The translations under genes were made by a program, and so were the position numbers. The notes beneath the pieces are model-generated. The model did no database searches and was not told the origin of the DNA. It saw only the letters and a list, made by a program, of their open reading frames with translations. Shown here piece by piece: positions 9,378 through 17,706 of a DNA stretch of 64,000 nucleotides (within the stretch, counting starts at the first letter, position 1; the number at the start of each line of letters is the position of its first letter). Source of the DNA: Bacteroidota bacterium (GTDB taxonomy: Bacteria; Bacteroidota; Bacteroidia; Bacteroidales; ML635J-15); the NCBI GenBank assembly GCA_029558535.1, contig JAKQEK010000362.1, positions 1 to 64,000 on the forward strand, in the 5' to 3' direction.

Positions 9378-12300
9378 GTGTCCCGAATTAAGTTTAAAAG
9401 AATATTAGCCATTTTAACTTGTCTGATAATCAGAGACTTTATTATTTTGGTCATTTTTCTAAACTCATCATTTCTACAAAGCTATCTGACAAAACAAATT
9501 ATTATCTTCTTTTCTGATGCTTATGATATTAATCTTTCCGTTGAAAATGTTTACATAAAACTTCCTAATACTATAGCATTATCAGGTGTTTATGTCAAAG
9601 ATTCTATCGGCGATACTTTGGTCTATTCCGAAGAAATAAATTTAAAAATTTCTGCTGTAAAATTTTTTGACAAAAAATTATATATTGATCAAATTTCATT
9701 GAATAAACCTTTTATAAATATAATTATTGATACAGCCGGTAATTCAAATTATCAATACATATTAAACAAATTTATATCAGAAGATAAGGACACTTCTAAG
9801 ACTCAAAGTTTTGACATATTTTGCAATAAATTTGAAATTCTAAACGCAAGATTTAATTATAAAGATTTAAGATACCCCGAAAATCAGGATGGATTTAATC
9901 CATCGGATATAAGTATATCAGGATTTAGCATCACACTACAAGACATCCAGTATTTTAACGATTCCATTGCTGTGAAAATAAATAATTTTAAAGTTGACGA
10001 AAAATCCGGACTCAACATTAAAGAATTTTCGACCGAAATACTATATTGCAATAGTGGAGTATTCTTAAAGGATTTTGTTATTAAAACAAAAAATTCTGAA
10101 TTTATTAGTTCTGAAATTAGCATAGAAGGTATTGAAGAAGATTACTTATCTGACCCGCTGAACAAAATGAAAGTTAAAATTGTCATTGACACTTTGGTAT
10201 TTGATGTGGCAGATTTAGGACCCTTTATGCCCGAATACCGTTACTTGCATGAGAAAATATACCTGTCTGGTGATTTTTCGGGCAAATTGTCAAAATTTAA
10301 GTTTAAAAACTTTAATATAGCGTATGGCAACGATACAAGACTGATAACAAATCTTTCGGTAGATGGATTGCCCGATTATGATATGACTTTTATTTTTGGC
10401 GATGTTTCCAAACTAACAACATCGAGTGCAGATGTAAGAAAAATGATGAGAATCTTCTCTCCCAAAGATCAGATTATATTACCTACTATGGTGGAAGATT
10501 TGGGCTATTTATCATTTACAGGAAACATTACAGGTTTATTTAATGATCTTGTTGCATACGGCGAGTTTAACACAGGTCTGGGATCTATCAGAACAGACAT
10601 GGCTATAATAACCGATTTTGATAGTTTTGATATTTCATATCATGGGAAACTTCAGGCAAACAAAATAAATCTTGGAACAATCACAGGTTATCCTGACACA
10701 TTTGGTATGCTTAGTTTAAATTCAACATTGCATGGAACTCTAGATTCTGTTGGTAATTTCCAGACACAAATAGATTGTAATATCAGTGAATTAGGAATTT
10801 TAAATTATAATTACTCAGGCATTAGAATTATCGGAGATGTTTCTAATAGTTTCTTTAATGGAGAATTGTATATTAATGACCCAAATTTGAAAGTTGAGTT
10901 TATAGGGAAATATGATTACGGTACAGATAACCAAGAAATTGATTTTTCAACAGACATTTACGCAAATCTTAATAATCTTCAGATTACTAACGACACACTT
11001 CCATCTGAAATAAAACTCGTGGTAGCAGCAGATTTAAAAGGAGACTTACTCAATACACCTGAAGGTAATGTATTTATTAGTAATCTAGCTTATACCTCCA
11101 ACGGTCAAACTTTAAAACTAAACCAGCTCAGTTTAAACAGCTACAGAGACGAATTCGAACAACAATTTTTGACTATCAGATCAGATTATGCAGACATTAA
11201 TTTATATGGTATTTTTGAGTATGGTGAACTAGGTTATACTGTTTACAATATGCTTGCAGGGTACACTCCAACATTTATAAATAAAATTGAAGTAGAAGAA
11301 TCAACTAGTGATAATATTGCCAATTTTGACATCAGATTAAAAGCTCTTGAAAATTTAACTAACGTTTTCATACCAAATTTAAGCATTGAAGGAGAAATAT
11401 TTGCCGAGGGTAAAATATCAGGGCGAAATCATGAATTAGATGCAATCTTCAGTATTCCTGTTATTAAATATGATAGCATTTACCTATGGGGTTCTGAATT
11501 AAATATTACTGCGTATAAAGATTCGCTGGATTTATATTTAACTGTACAAGAAATCAGTACTAAAAGTTTTCCATGGTTCGAAAATATGTTGTTCAAACTA
11601 GACGTTCAAAATGACTCTGTTTTTATGGACATTAACTGGGACAATTATGATATAAATAGGAATTCAGGGAAAATTGGCATAAGTACAAAATTTATTCCTA
11701 TTGCAGGGCAAAATTTCCCAAAAATCGAAAACATAATTCATGAATCAGAGATTATTGTTGAAAACAGAATTTGGAATATTAAAAGAACTCCAATAATTGT
11801 TGATAGTACAAATATTAAAATTAGTAATTTCTCTCTCTCACACGACAATCAAATTTTAAACATAGATGGCGAAATCTCAGAAGATCCCTCAAAACTATTA
11901 AGATTTCTAATTAGCAATGTTGATATAACAAATTTCAATCCATATATAGAGTCTACAGGCTATCATCTTAGTGGAATTTTGTCGGGTAATGGTAGAGTTG
12001 CGAATATATATTCAAATCCTGTGTTCAGATCGACATTAAGTATAAAAGATTTTAAAATAAATGACGAAGATTTTGGTAGATTTGATTTGTCTGCAATTTG
12101 GGAAGACAATGCAAACGGTTTAAAAGTTGACGGGGTAAACAAATACATGAAAATAAGAGGTAGTTATTTACCGGAAATTGATAGTATAGACGTTAACTTT
12201 ACTGTTGACAACTTTAAGCTTGACATTCTTCAGCCATATTTGGTAGAATATGAAGTGAGCGAATTAACCGGTTTTGTTGACATTGAATTAAAAGTTTCTG

Positions 12301-13808
12301 GCTATTTGTCTGACCCTGATATTGATGGATATATTGATTTCGAGAAAGCGGAATTTGTATATGATTTTCTTAAAATAAAAGCCAACACTGACGATAAAAT
12401 TTTAATTACAAATGATGCCATACTTTTTAAAGACTTCAAAATATATGATGAATTTAAAAATCCTGGTATTATTAAAGGAGGTGTTTATCATAATAAATTC
12501 AGTGATTTCAGATTCGACTTACTTATAATGGCCGACAAAATGAAATTGCTTAATACATCTGAAAAGGATAATAGCTTATATTATGGAACAGCTTATGGAA
12601 CAGGAACAGTAAAAATTTCAGGAAATCTTGACAAATTTGGAATTGATGTTGTTGCTAAAACAGAGCCAAATACTGTTTTTGTTCTGCCTATGACCGAATA
12701 CTATGAATCGAGCTCAATCAGTTATGTAACATTTATAAAAAGAGAATCAGACTCAACAGGTCTAAAAATCATGCATGCTCCGGAATCTGAAATGGATTAC
12801 TATTTTAAAATGGACGTTGAAGTAACTCCTGATGCTGAAGTACAAATAGTCTTTGACCCAAAAGTTGGAGATTTAATGAGAGGTTTTTGTTCAGGAAATC
12901 TAAAGATGGAATACACTTCTGATGAAGAGTTTTATATGTATGGAGAATTAGTTATTATTGAAGGAGATTATTTGTTCACACTCGAAAATATTATCAATAA
13001 GAAATTTCATATAAAACCAGGCGGTACAATTCTGTGGTCGGGAGATCCATATGAAGCACTGCTTGATTTGGATGCTATTTATTATGCAAAAGCTCCTCTG
13101 ATTGACTTGATGGCCGAAATAGCGGATTCAAGTGATACATATACTAAACCGGTAAGTGTCGAATGTAAGATGCATATGTCAGGTAGTCTTATGGCTCCTG
13201 ATATTTTATTCAGTATAAACATTCCAAATGCTTCAGATAAAGTTAAGACGCTGCTTGCAAATCTTTCTCAAGATGAAATAAATAAGCAATTATTATATTT
13301 ATTAATACTTAATAAATTCTATTCCTCAACTCAATCAACAACTGTAGGACCTCAATTAGGCAACACTACTAATGCGTTTGGAGTAACTTCTGCCGAACTT
13401 CTCTCAAATCAGCTTAGCAACTGGCTATCACAAATTAGTAAAGACTTTGACATAGGTTTCAATTATCGTCCTGGAACTGATGTCTCAGGTCAAGAACTTG
13501 AAGTTGCCCTTTCGACACAAATATTAAATGACAGAGTATTAATAAATGGTAATGTCGGAGTAGGTGAAAACAAGTCGAGTACAAGTAATCTTATTGGAGA
13601 TATCGAAGTACAATTAAAAGTAAATAAGAGTGGTTCATTCCGCGTAAAAGGATTTACAAGAGCTAATGATGATATGCAGGCTGAATTTGGGCCATATACA
13701 AATGGAGTAGGTCTCTTCTACACACAGGACTTCAATACTTTCGGGGAATTATTCACAAAACTTTGGGAAGCGATCAGCTTTAAAAAGTATCGAAAGAAAC
13801 AACAATAG
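9378..13808 (+). CDS. tamB: Translocation/assembly module TamB-like protein
   Basis: A 1476-residue protein anchored by one N-terminal membrane helix (about residues 10-33) and otherwise made of long beta-rich AsmA/TamB-type repeats spanning the periplasm. The C-terminal DUF490 region (about 1130-1440, including VIIEGDYLFTLENI and the closing IGFNYRPG barrel-like stretch) identifies TamB. TamB-type proteins bridge inner and outer membranes and are thought to carry phospholipids or help outer-membrane protein assembly. The start is a GTG at 9378, and no ATG upstream is in frame. The divergent neighbour tsaD is the usual partner in Bacteroidota. Confidence 0.9.
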   Translation: MSRIKFKRILAILTCLIIRDFIILVIFLNSSFLQSYLTKQIIIFFSDAYDINLSVENVYIKLPNTIALSGVYVKDSIGDTLVYSEEINLKISAVKFFDKKLYIDQISLNKPFINIIIDTAGNSNYQYILNKFISEDKDTSKTQSFDIFCNKFEILNARFNYKDLRYPENQDGFNPSDISISGFSITLQDIQYFNDSIAVKINNFKVDEKSGLNIKEFSTEILYCNSGVFLKDFVIKTKNSEFISSEISIEGIEEDYLSDPLNKMKVKIVIDTLVFDVADLGPFMPEYRYLHEKIYLSGDFSGKLSKFKFKNFNIAYGNDTRLITNLSVDGLPDYDMTFIFGDVSKLTTSSADVRKMMRIFSPKDQIILPTMVEDLGYLSFTGNITGLFNDLVAYGEFNTGLGSIRTDMAIITDFDSFDISYHGKLQANKINLGTITGYPDTFGMLSLNSTLHGTLDSVGNFQTQIDCNISELGILNYNYSGIRIIGDVSNSFFNGELYINDPNLKVEFIGKYDYGTDNQEIDFSTDIYANLNNLQITNDTLPSEIKLVVAADLKGDLLNTPEGNVFISNLAYTSNGQTLKLNQLSLNSYRDEFEQQFLTIRSDYADINLYGIFEYGELGYTVYNMLAGYTPTFINKIEVEESTSDNIANFDIRLKALENLTNVFIPNLSIEGEIFAEGKISGRNHELDAIFSIPVIKYDSIYLWGSELNITAYKDSLDLYLTVQEISTKSFPWFENMLFKLDVQNDSVFMDINWDNYDINRNSGKIGISTKFIPIAGQNFPKIENIIHESEIIVENRIWNIKRTPIIVDSTNIKISNFSLSHDNQILNIDGEISEDPSKLLRFLISNVDITNFNPYIESTGYHLSGILSGNGRVANIYSNPVFRSTLSIKDFKINDEDFGRFDLSAIWEDNANGLKVDGVNKYMKIRGSYLPEIDSIDVNFTVDNFKLDILQPYLVEYEVSELTGFVDIELKVSGYLSDPDIDGYIDFEKAEFVYDFLKIKANTDDKILITNDAILFKDFKIYDEFKNPGIIKGGVYHNKFSDFRFDLLIMADKMKLLNTSEKDNSLYYGTAYGTGTVKISGNLDKFGIDVVAKTEPNTVFVLPMTEYYESSSISYVTFIKRESDSTGLKIMHAPESEMDYYFKMDVEVTPDAEVQIVFDPKVGDLMRGFCSGNLKMEYTSDEEFYMYGELVIIEGDYLFTLENIINKKFHIKPGGTILWSGDPYEALLDLDAIYYAKAPLIDLMAEIADSSDTYTKPVSVECKMHMSGSLMAPDILFSINIPNASDKVKTLLANLSQDEINKQLLYLLILNKFYSSTQSTTVGPQLGNTTNAFGVTSAELLSNQLSNWLSQISKDFDIGFNYRPGTDVSGQELEVALSTQILNDRVLINGNVGVGENKSSTSNLIGDIEVQLKVNKSGSFRVKGFTRANDDMQAEFGPYTNGVGLFYTQDFNTFGELFTKLWEAISFKKYRKKQQ

Positions 13809-13877
13809 GATTTAATTTTGCTTGTCCATGTAATCAAAAATTCACTAGACTAATTTCATCGGTGGTATTCAAAATTT

Positions 13878-15137
13878 TTACCTGCCTTTTGATGAAGCTG
13901 ATTTTCTATGCAATTTTTTTGCATTTCCTTGTTTTGGTTTACCTGAATTAAAATTCCCAGGTTTCTTCCTGCGTTTCTCGACACTATTCATAAGTGTGTA
14001 TTTAGGAGCTTTCTCAAAACCCACAGGAAGCGATATTTTATCAATACTTCTGCCCAAAAGTTTTTCAATTCGATTGAATTTCAATATTTCAAATTCACTT
14101 ATAAAACTAATGGCAAGCCCCAATTTACCAGCCCTAGCAGTTCTTCCAATTCGATGGACATAATCTTCAGGTTTTTCGGGAATATCATAATTTACAATTA
14201 GATTTACATCTTCAATATCAATTCCTCGCGACAAAAGATTTGTGGCAACTAAAATATTAACCTGACCACTCTTAAAGGATAATACAGTTTCATTTCTCTC
14301 GTTTTGAGTAAATGATGAATTAATTGCACTGTTTTTTATCCCATTTGAATTTAAATAGGCAGAAACTTTACCAACATTAATTTTAGTGGAAACGAATATT
14401 AAAATTTTTTGATTATTATAGTCTTTTAGTAAAGTTTTTAACAAACGCTGTTTGTCAGACTCATAAACTAAATATACCTTTTGCTCAATTTCTTCAGCCG
14501 GTTTTGAAAAATTTAAGTCTATTATTTTAGGATTAACAAGAATTTCTGAAGCCAATTTTCTTATTGCATGTGGCATAGTAGCCGAAAATAAAAGATTTTG
14601 TCTTTTATCCGACAATTTTGAAATAATACTAATAATATCAGGATAAAAACCCATATCCAACATTTCGTCAGCCTCATCTAGTACCAAGAAATCCAAAGCA
14701 GATAAATCAACATAACCTAAATTGAGATGTGACATCAATCTACCGGGAGTTGCAACAATAATATCTGCTCCATTTGATAATGCATTCTTTTGTCTGCCAA
14801 AGCCATCCTGATCATTACCTCCATAAACAGCCAGATAAGATATGTCAGTATAATACCCCAAACCGGAGATTTGTTCTTCAATTTGCATACAAATTTCTCT
14901 TGTTGGAGTTATTATAAGTGCTTTAGTTCCTTTATTTTCAGATGTCAATATCTTTTGCATTATTGGAATTAAAAAAGCTGCTGTTTTTCCTGAACCTGTT
15001 TGTGAACATGCCAGCAAATCATTTCCGGAAAGAATCAAAGGTATTACAATCTCCTGTACCTTTGTAAGGTGTTCATAATTGAAACTATTTATTCCATCTT
15101 TTATTCTCTGATCTATTTCTAGTTCTTCAATTTTCAT
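13878..15137 (-). CDS. DEAD-box ATP-dependent RNA helicase
   Basis: A 419-residue RNA helicase of the RhlE/CsdA-like group. Motifs in order: Q-motif region (LTKVQEIVIP), I (SQTGSGKTAAF), Ia (ITPTREICMQI), Ib (ATPGRL), II (LDEADEML), III (FSATMP), IV (ILIFVSTK), V (ATNLLSRGIDI) and VI (HRIGRTARAG). The C-terminal tail after residue 370 is Lys/Arg-rich, as in RNA-binding extensions. It unwinds RNA duplexes in ribosome assembly or mRNA turnover. It starts 3 bases after the DUF2179 gene, so the two are surely co-transcribed. Assignment to a named helicase is not possible by eye. Confidence 0.93.
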   Translation of the reverse strand: MKIEELEIDQRIKDGINSFNYEHLTKVQEIVIPLILSGNDLLACSQTGSGKTAAFLIPIMQKILTSENKGTKALIITPTREICMQIEEQISGLGYYTDISYLAVYGGNDQDGFGRQKNALSNGADIIVATPGRLMSHLNLGYVDLSALDFLVLDEADEMLDMGFYPDIISIISKLSDKRQNLLFSATMPHAIRKLASEILVNPKIIDLNFSKPAEEIEQKVYLVYESDKQRLLKTLLKDYNNQKILIFVSTKINVGKVSAYLNSNGIKNSAINSSFTQNERNETVLSFKSGQVNILVATNLLSRGIDIEDVNLIVNYDIPEKPEDYVHRIGRTARAGKLGLAISFISEFEILKFNRIEKLLGRSIDKISLPVGFEKAPKYTLMNSVEKRRKKPGNFNSGKPKQGNAKKLHRKSASSKGR

Positions 15138-15140
15138 TTA

Positions 15141-15707
15141 TTATTTACCTTTCCTTTGAAACAACTTCCATTTGCCGGCCTGGTTTTGCTGAAATACGCC
15201 TTTATTCACAAAACGAATATCTTCTATTGTATAAAACGCCCCTGGATTAAACCTGTTTAGAATTTCTATTAACTCTGACAGATTTTTACGACTTATTGTG
15301 ATAAATAAAACATGAACATGACCCACAGTTCCAGATGCATCATGATGAGTAAGGCCATATCCATTTTCTGTAAGATAATTTATTAATTCGTCAGCAGGCT
15401 TCCCTGTAATTAACCTTAATCCAACTATCCCCATCGCTATTTTTTCCTCAATTACCATTCCGACATAGTTACCAGTAGCAAAACCTGCAGCATAAAATAA
15501 ATAGCAAACCCAATTATCAAGATTTTCCATAATTTGACCTATGGCAATTATCCATATCAAAACTTCAACGAAACCTAATAATGGAGCAATAACCTTTTGG
15601 CCTCTTGCAACAAGTATTATTCTTAAAGTTCCAATAGTTACATCACAAATTCTGGCACAAAAAATCATTAATGGCAGCCAAACATAAGCAAACATATCAA
15701 ATTCCAT
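15141..15707 (-). CDS. DUF2179/UPF0316 membrane protein
   Basis: A 188-residue protein with about three N-terminal transmembrane segments (residues 5-75, including MIFCARICDVTIGTLRII) and a C-terminal cytosolic DUF2179 domain (about 95-175). This matches the UPF0316 family. The DUF2179 domain is also at the end of the YitT protein at 27511 in this window. Function is unknown. It is co-transcribed with the DEAD-box helicase downstream, a pairing without an obvious explanation. Confidence 0.82.
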   Translation of the reverse strand: MEFDMFAYVWLPLMIFCARICDVTIGTLRIILVARGQKVIAPLLGFVEVLIWIIAIGQIMENLDNWVCYLFYAAGFATGNYVGMVIEEKIAMGIVGLRLITGKPADELINYLTENGYGLTHHDASGTVGHVHVLFITISRKNLSELIEILNRFNPGAFYTIEDIRFVNKGVFQQNQAGKWKLFQRKGK

Positions 15708-15730
15708 AAATTCAATTTTTAAAATTTCTG

Positions 15731-15738
15731 CAAAGATA
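15731..15738 (-). promoter_or_regulatory. -7 element (TATCTTTG) for the DUF2179-helicase operon
   Basis: CAAAGATA on the plus strand is TATCTTTG on the coding strand, 23 bases before the DUF2179 start. No -33 TTG was found at standard spacing. Confidence 0.5.
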
Positions 15739-15837
15739 TCTCAAATTTCATCATAAAAAAATTCAGGTTTTGAACAATTATGTATAATTTAGGTTTATTA
15801 AATAATAATACTTATTTTAAACTAAAAACTATTTAAA

Positions 15838-16251
15838 ATGGAAAAATTATATACTGCAAGTGTTAAAGTTCAGGGAGGTAGAAATGGGCACGTAACAAGC
15901 GATGATGGGGTAATAGATATGGATGTAAGGATGCCAAAAGGGTTAGGTGGTGATGGTGATTCTTACACAAATCCAGAGCAATTATTTGCTGCTGCATATT
16001 CTGCATGTTATGATGGTGCATTAAATCTCGTAGCAAGAATGAATAAACATAAAATAGAAAGTAAAACAACTGCAAACGTATCAATTAATAAACAGGCTGA
16101 CGGTGGTCTTGCAATCAGTGTTGTAATGGAAATTGAAGTCAATGGCGTAGAAAGACAGGTAGCTGAAGATTTGATTCAAAAAGCACATCAGGTTTGCCCA
16201 TACTCAAAAGCCATTCGCAATAACGTTGAAGTAGAACTAAAGCTAGTATAA
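15838..16251 (+). CDS. ohr: Organic hydroperoxide resistance protein (Ohr/OsmC family)
   Basis: A 137-residue thiol peroxidase. It reduces organic and lipid hydroperoxides using two cysteines: Cys57 in the helix (AAAYSACYDGAL) and Cys120 (HQVCPYSKAIRNN). The spacing and PEQLFAAAYSAC form the Ohr signature rather than OsmC. It acts in the cytoplasm, with lipoyl-protein as reductant in known members. It stands alone between divergent and convergent neighbours, with no adjacent OhrR regulator gene. The upstream region is AT-rich without a perfect -7 box. Confidence 0.93.
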   Translation: MEKLYTASVKVQGGRNGHVTSDDGVIDMDVRMPKGLGGDGDSYTNPEQLFAAAYSACYDGALNLVARMNKHKIESKTTANVSINKQADGGLAISVVMEIEVNGVERQVAEDLIQKAHQVCPYSKAIRNNVEVELKLV

Positions 16252-16283
16252 TAAAAGTTATACGCTTGAATAAGGTTGTTATG

Positions 16284-17099
16284 CTATTCTGAATTTTTCA
16301 CTAAGGTATAACACCAGTATCCCATAGAACTGTTGTCAAAGGAATTAAAACGTTCACTTCCTTCAACACCTGCAAATTCGTAAAAAGATTTGCGGAATAT
16401 TCTTGGCACACCTTTATCAATTGCTGATTTGCGACTCGCGGAATCTTTTATCAATGCGTTGACAACATTTTGACGAATATTCTCGCATTCCAATATTTTA
16501 AAACCTGCTTTTTGAAGTTTATCGTTAATTATGTCAATATCTTCTTTTTTTATCATATCGGCATACAAAAACTTACCATCAGGTTTTAAAACACGATATA
16601 CTTCAGAAAAGAACTTACCGATATTTGGATAACATCTTGCAGATTCTACATTTAAAACAGCATCAAAAGATGAAGCCTCAAATGGTAATTTCTCCGCTTC
16701 AGCTCTTACGAATTTTAAGCCTTCAACACTATGATGCTTATTACAAAACTCAATAGTTTTCTTTGCAATATCAACAGCAGTATAAGAACGAGGTTTTAAG
16801 TATCTGGTTAAAAATGAAGCACCTCCACCCCTACCGCTTCCAACCTCCAGTATGTCAGTATCCGGAAAATTATGATTACGTGCAACATGATGATATAACT
16901 GAATACTATAACGATTAATTTCATCTTCAGGCAGTAAATTCAGAGTTTTGAATTCACCATTTTCTGATTCAAATCCATAATTCAAAAAAGTAGTTTCTTT
17001 ATTCTTGTCATAAGAAATTATCATATTATGCCAAACACGCCATAATGGTTTACGTACACTTTTCGGAAGCTCGCAATATTTTTCTACATAATTATTCAT
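16284..17099 (-). CDS. Class I SAM-dependent methyltransferase
   Basis: A 271-residue Rossmann-fold methyltransferase. Motif I is DILEVGSGRGGGASF (about residue 80), motif II the acidic TAVDIAKKTIEF, then AEKLPFEASSFDAV (motif IV) and YRVLKPDGKFLYADM (post-motif). This is the Methyltransf_11/25 type. The layout resembles small-molecule or lipid methyltransferases such as the phthiotriol/phenolphthiotriol group, but substrate cannot be predicted. It is convergent with ohr (32 bases between). Confidence 0.85.
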   Translation of the reverse strand: MNNYVEKYCELPKSVRKPLWRVWHNMIISYDKNKETTFLNYGFESENGEFKTLNLLPEDEINRYSIQLYHHVARNHNFPDTDILEVGSGRGGGASFLTRYLKPRSYTAVDIAKKTIEFCNKHHSVEGLKFVRAEAEKLPFEASSFDAVLNVESARCYPNIGKFFSEVYRVLKPDGKFLYADMIKKEDIDIINDKLQKAGFKILECENIRQNVVNALIKDSASRKSAIDKGVPRIFRKSFYEFAGVEGSERFNSFDNSSMGYWCYTLVKNSE

Positions 17100-17190
17100 C
17101 TGATCCTAACTCTCTAAATTAATATATTTTATTCAATTTTAGTACAAATTATAACAATTCAACAGCATAAAATATAACTAAAATTCGGCT

Positions 17191-17220
17191 CAAAGATAAG
17201 ACTTTTTTATTATCAACAAA
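17191..17220 (-). promoter_or_regulatory. Promoter (TTTG-N18-TATCTTTG) for the methyltransferase
   Basis: On the minus strand TTTG (plus 17217-17220) lies 18 bases before TATCTTTG (plus 17191-17198). It sits 91 bases ahead of the methyltransferase start and just beyond the tRNA terminator. Confidence 0.5.
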
Positions 17221-17246
17221 TCATATATTTAGAATAGTATATGTCA

Positions 17247-17277
17247 CAAACAAAAAGGCAGCTGAATTTGCTGCCTT
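17247..17277 (-). terminator. Intrinsic terminator of tRNA-Pro
   Basis: An 8-bp perfect stem (AAGGCAGC 17255-17262 with GCTGCCTT 17270-17277) has a 7-base loop and a T-rich tail on the minus strand. It ends 9 bases beyond the tRNA 3' end. Confidence 0.85.
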
Positions 17278-17285
17278 AAATTTGT

Positions 17286-17358
17286 CGGGGTGAGTAGACT
17301 CGAACTACCGACTCCTGGTCCCCCAGACCAGTACTCTAACCAACTGAGCTACACCCCG
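17286..17358 (-). tRNA. tRNA-Pro (anticodon GGG)
   Basis: A complete cloverleaf reads on the minus strand: acceptor CGGGGTG/CACCCCG, D-arm GCTC/GAGT, anticodon stem CTGGT/ACCAG with loop CTGGGGG (positions 34-36 GGG), and T-arm GGTAG/CTACT with TTCGAGT. It is 73 bases long and the 3' CCA is not encoded, as is usual here. Fragments resembling its 5' half lie just upstream at 17358-17370 and 17529-17542. Confidence 0.95.
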
Positions 17359-17706
17359 TACTCTAACCAATCCCAAAAAATAGAAAATTTTACTTCAAAA
17401 TTTTCTTCATTTTTTGAGGACTCTCGATTTTTAACGAAAAAATCTAACTCCCTTCTAAAAAAATATTATTTCAAACAACTTCTATAATTAAAACTCAGCT
17501 TAATCTGATTTTTTCTAAAAATCGGAGCTGAGCTACACCCCGCACATTAAAGTTCACAAAAATAATAACAATATTACTTCTGACAAATCTTTTTTAACGT
17601 ATTATTTACCTTTTTCACCGATTCTAATTATTGTGAATCAAAAAATAAATCTATTTTTAAGGCTGTTTAATTTATAATATATTTGCACTTTGTTTGTTCA
17701 CAATTT
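17359..17706. other. Gene-free stretch with tRNA-like remnants and a hairpin
   Basis: A 13-bp direct repeat of tRNA D-arm sequence (17331-17343 and 17358-17370, GTACTCTAACCAA) abuts the tRNA 5' end. A 14-bp copy of the tRNA 5' end (TGAGCTACACCCCG) recurs at 17529-17542. Between them a hairpin pairs CTCAGCT (17494-17500) with AGCTGAG (17526-17532) and an inner 9-bp AT stem. A small frame at 17290-17487 is tRNA-derived noise. The TonB receptor promoter lies at the right end. Confidence 0.7.
17678..17685 (+). promoter_or_regulatory. -7 element (TATATTTG) for the TonB receptor operon
   Basis: TATATTTG at 17678-17685 lies 21 bases before the ATG at 17707. Its last bases form a TTG that opens a longer reading frame, but the ATG starts a proper signal peptide, so the TTG is promoter and not start codon. 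Confidence 0.65.
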
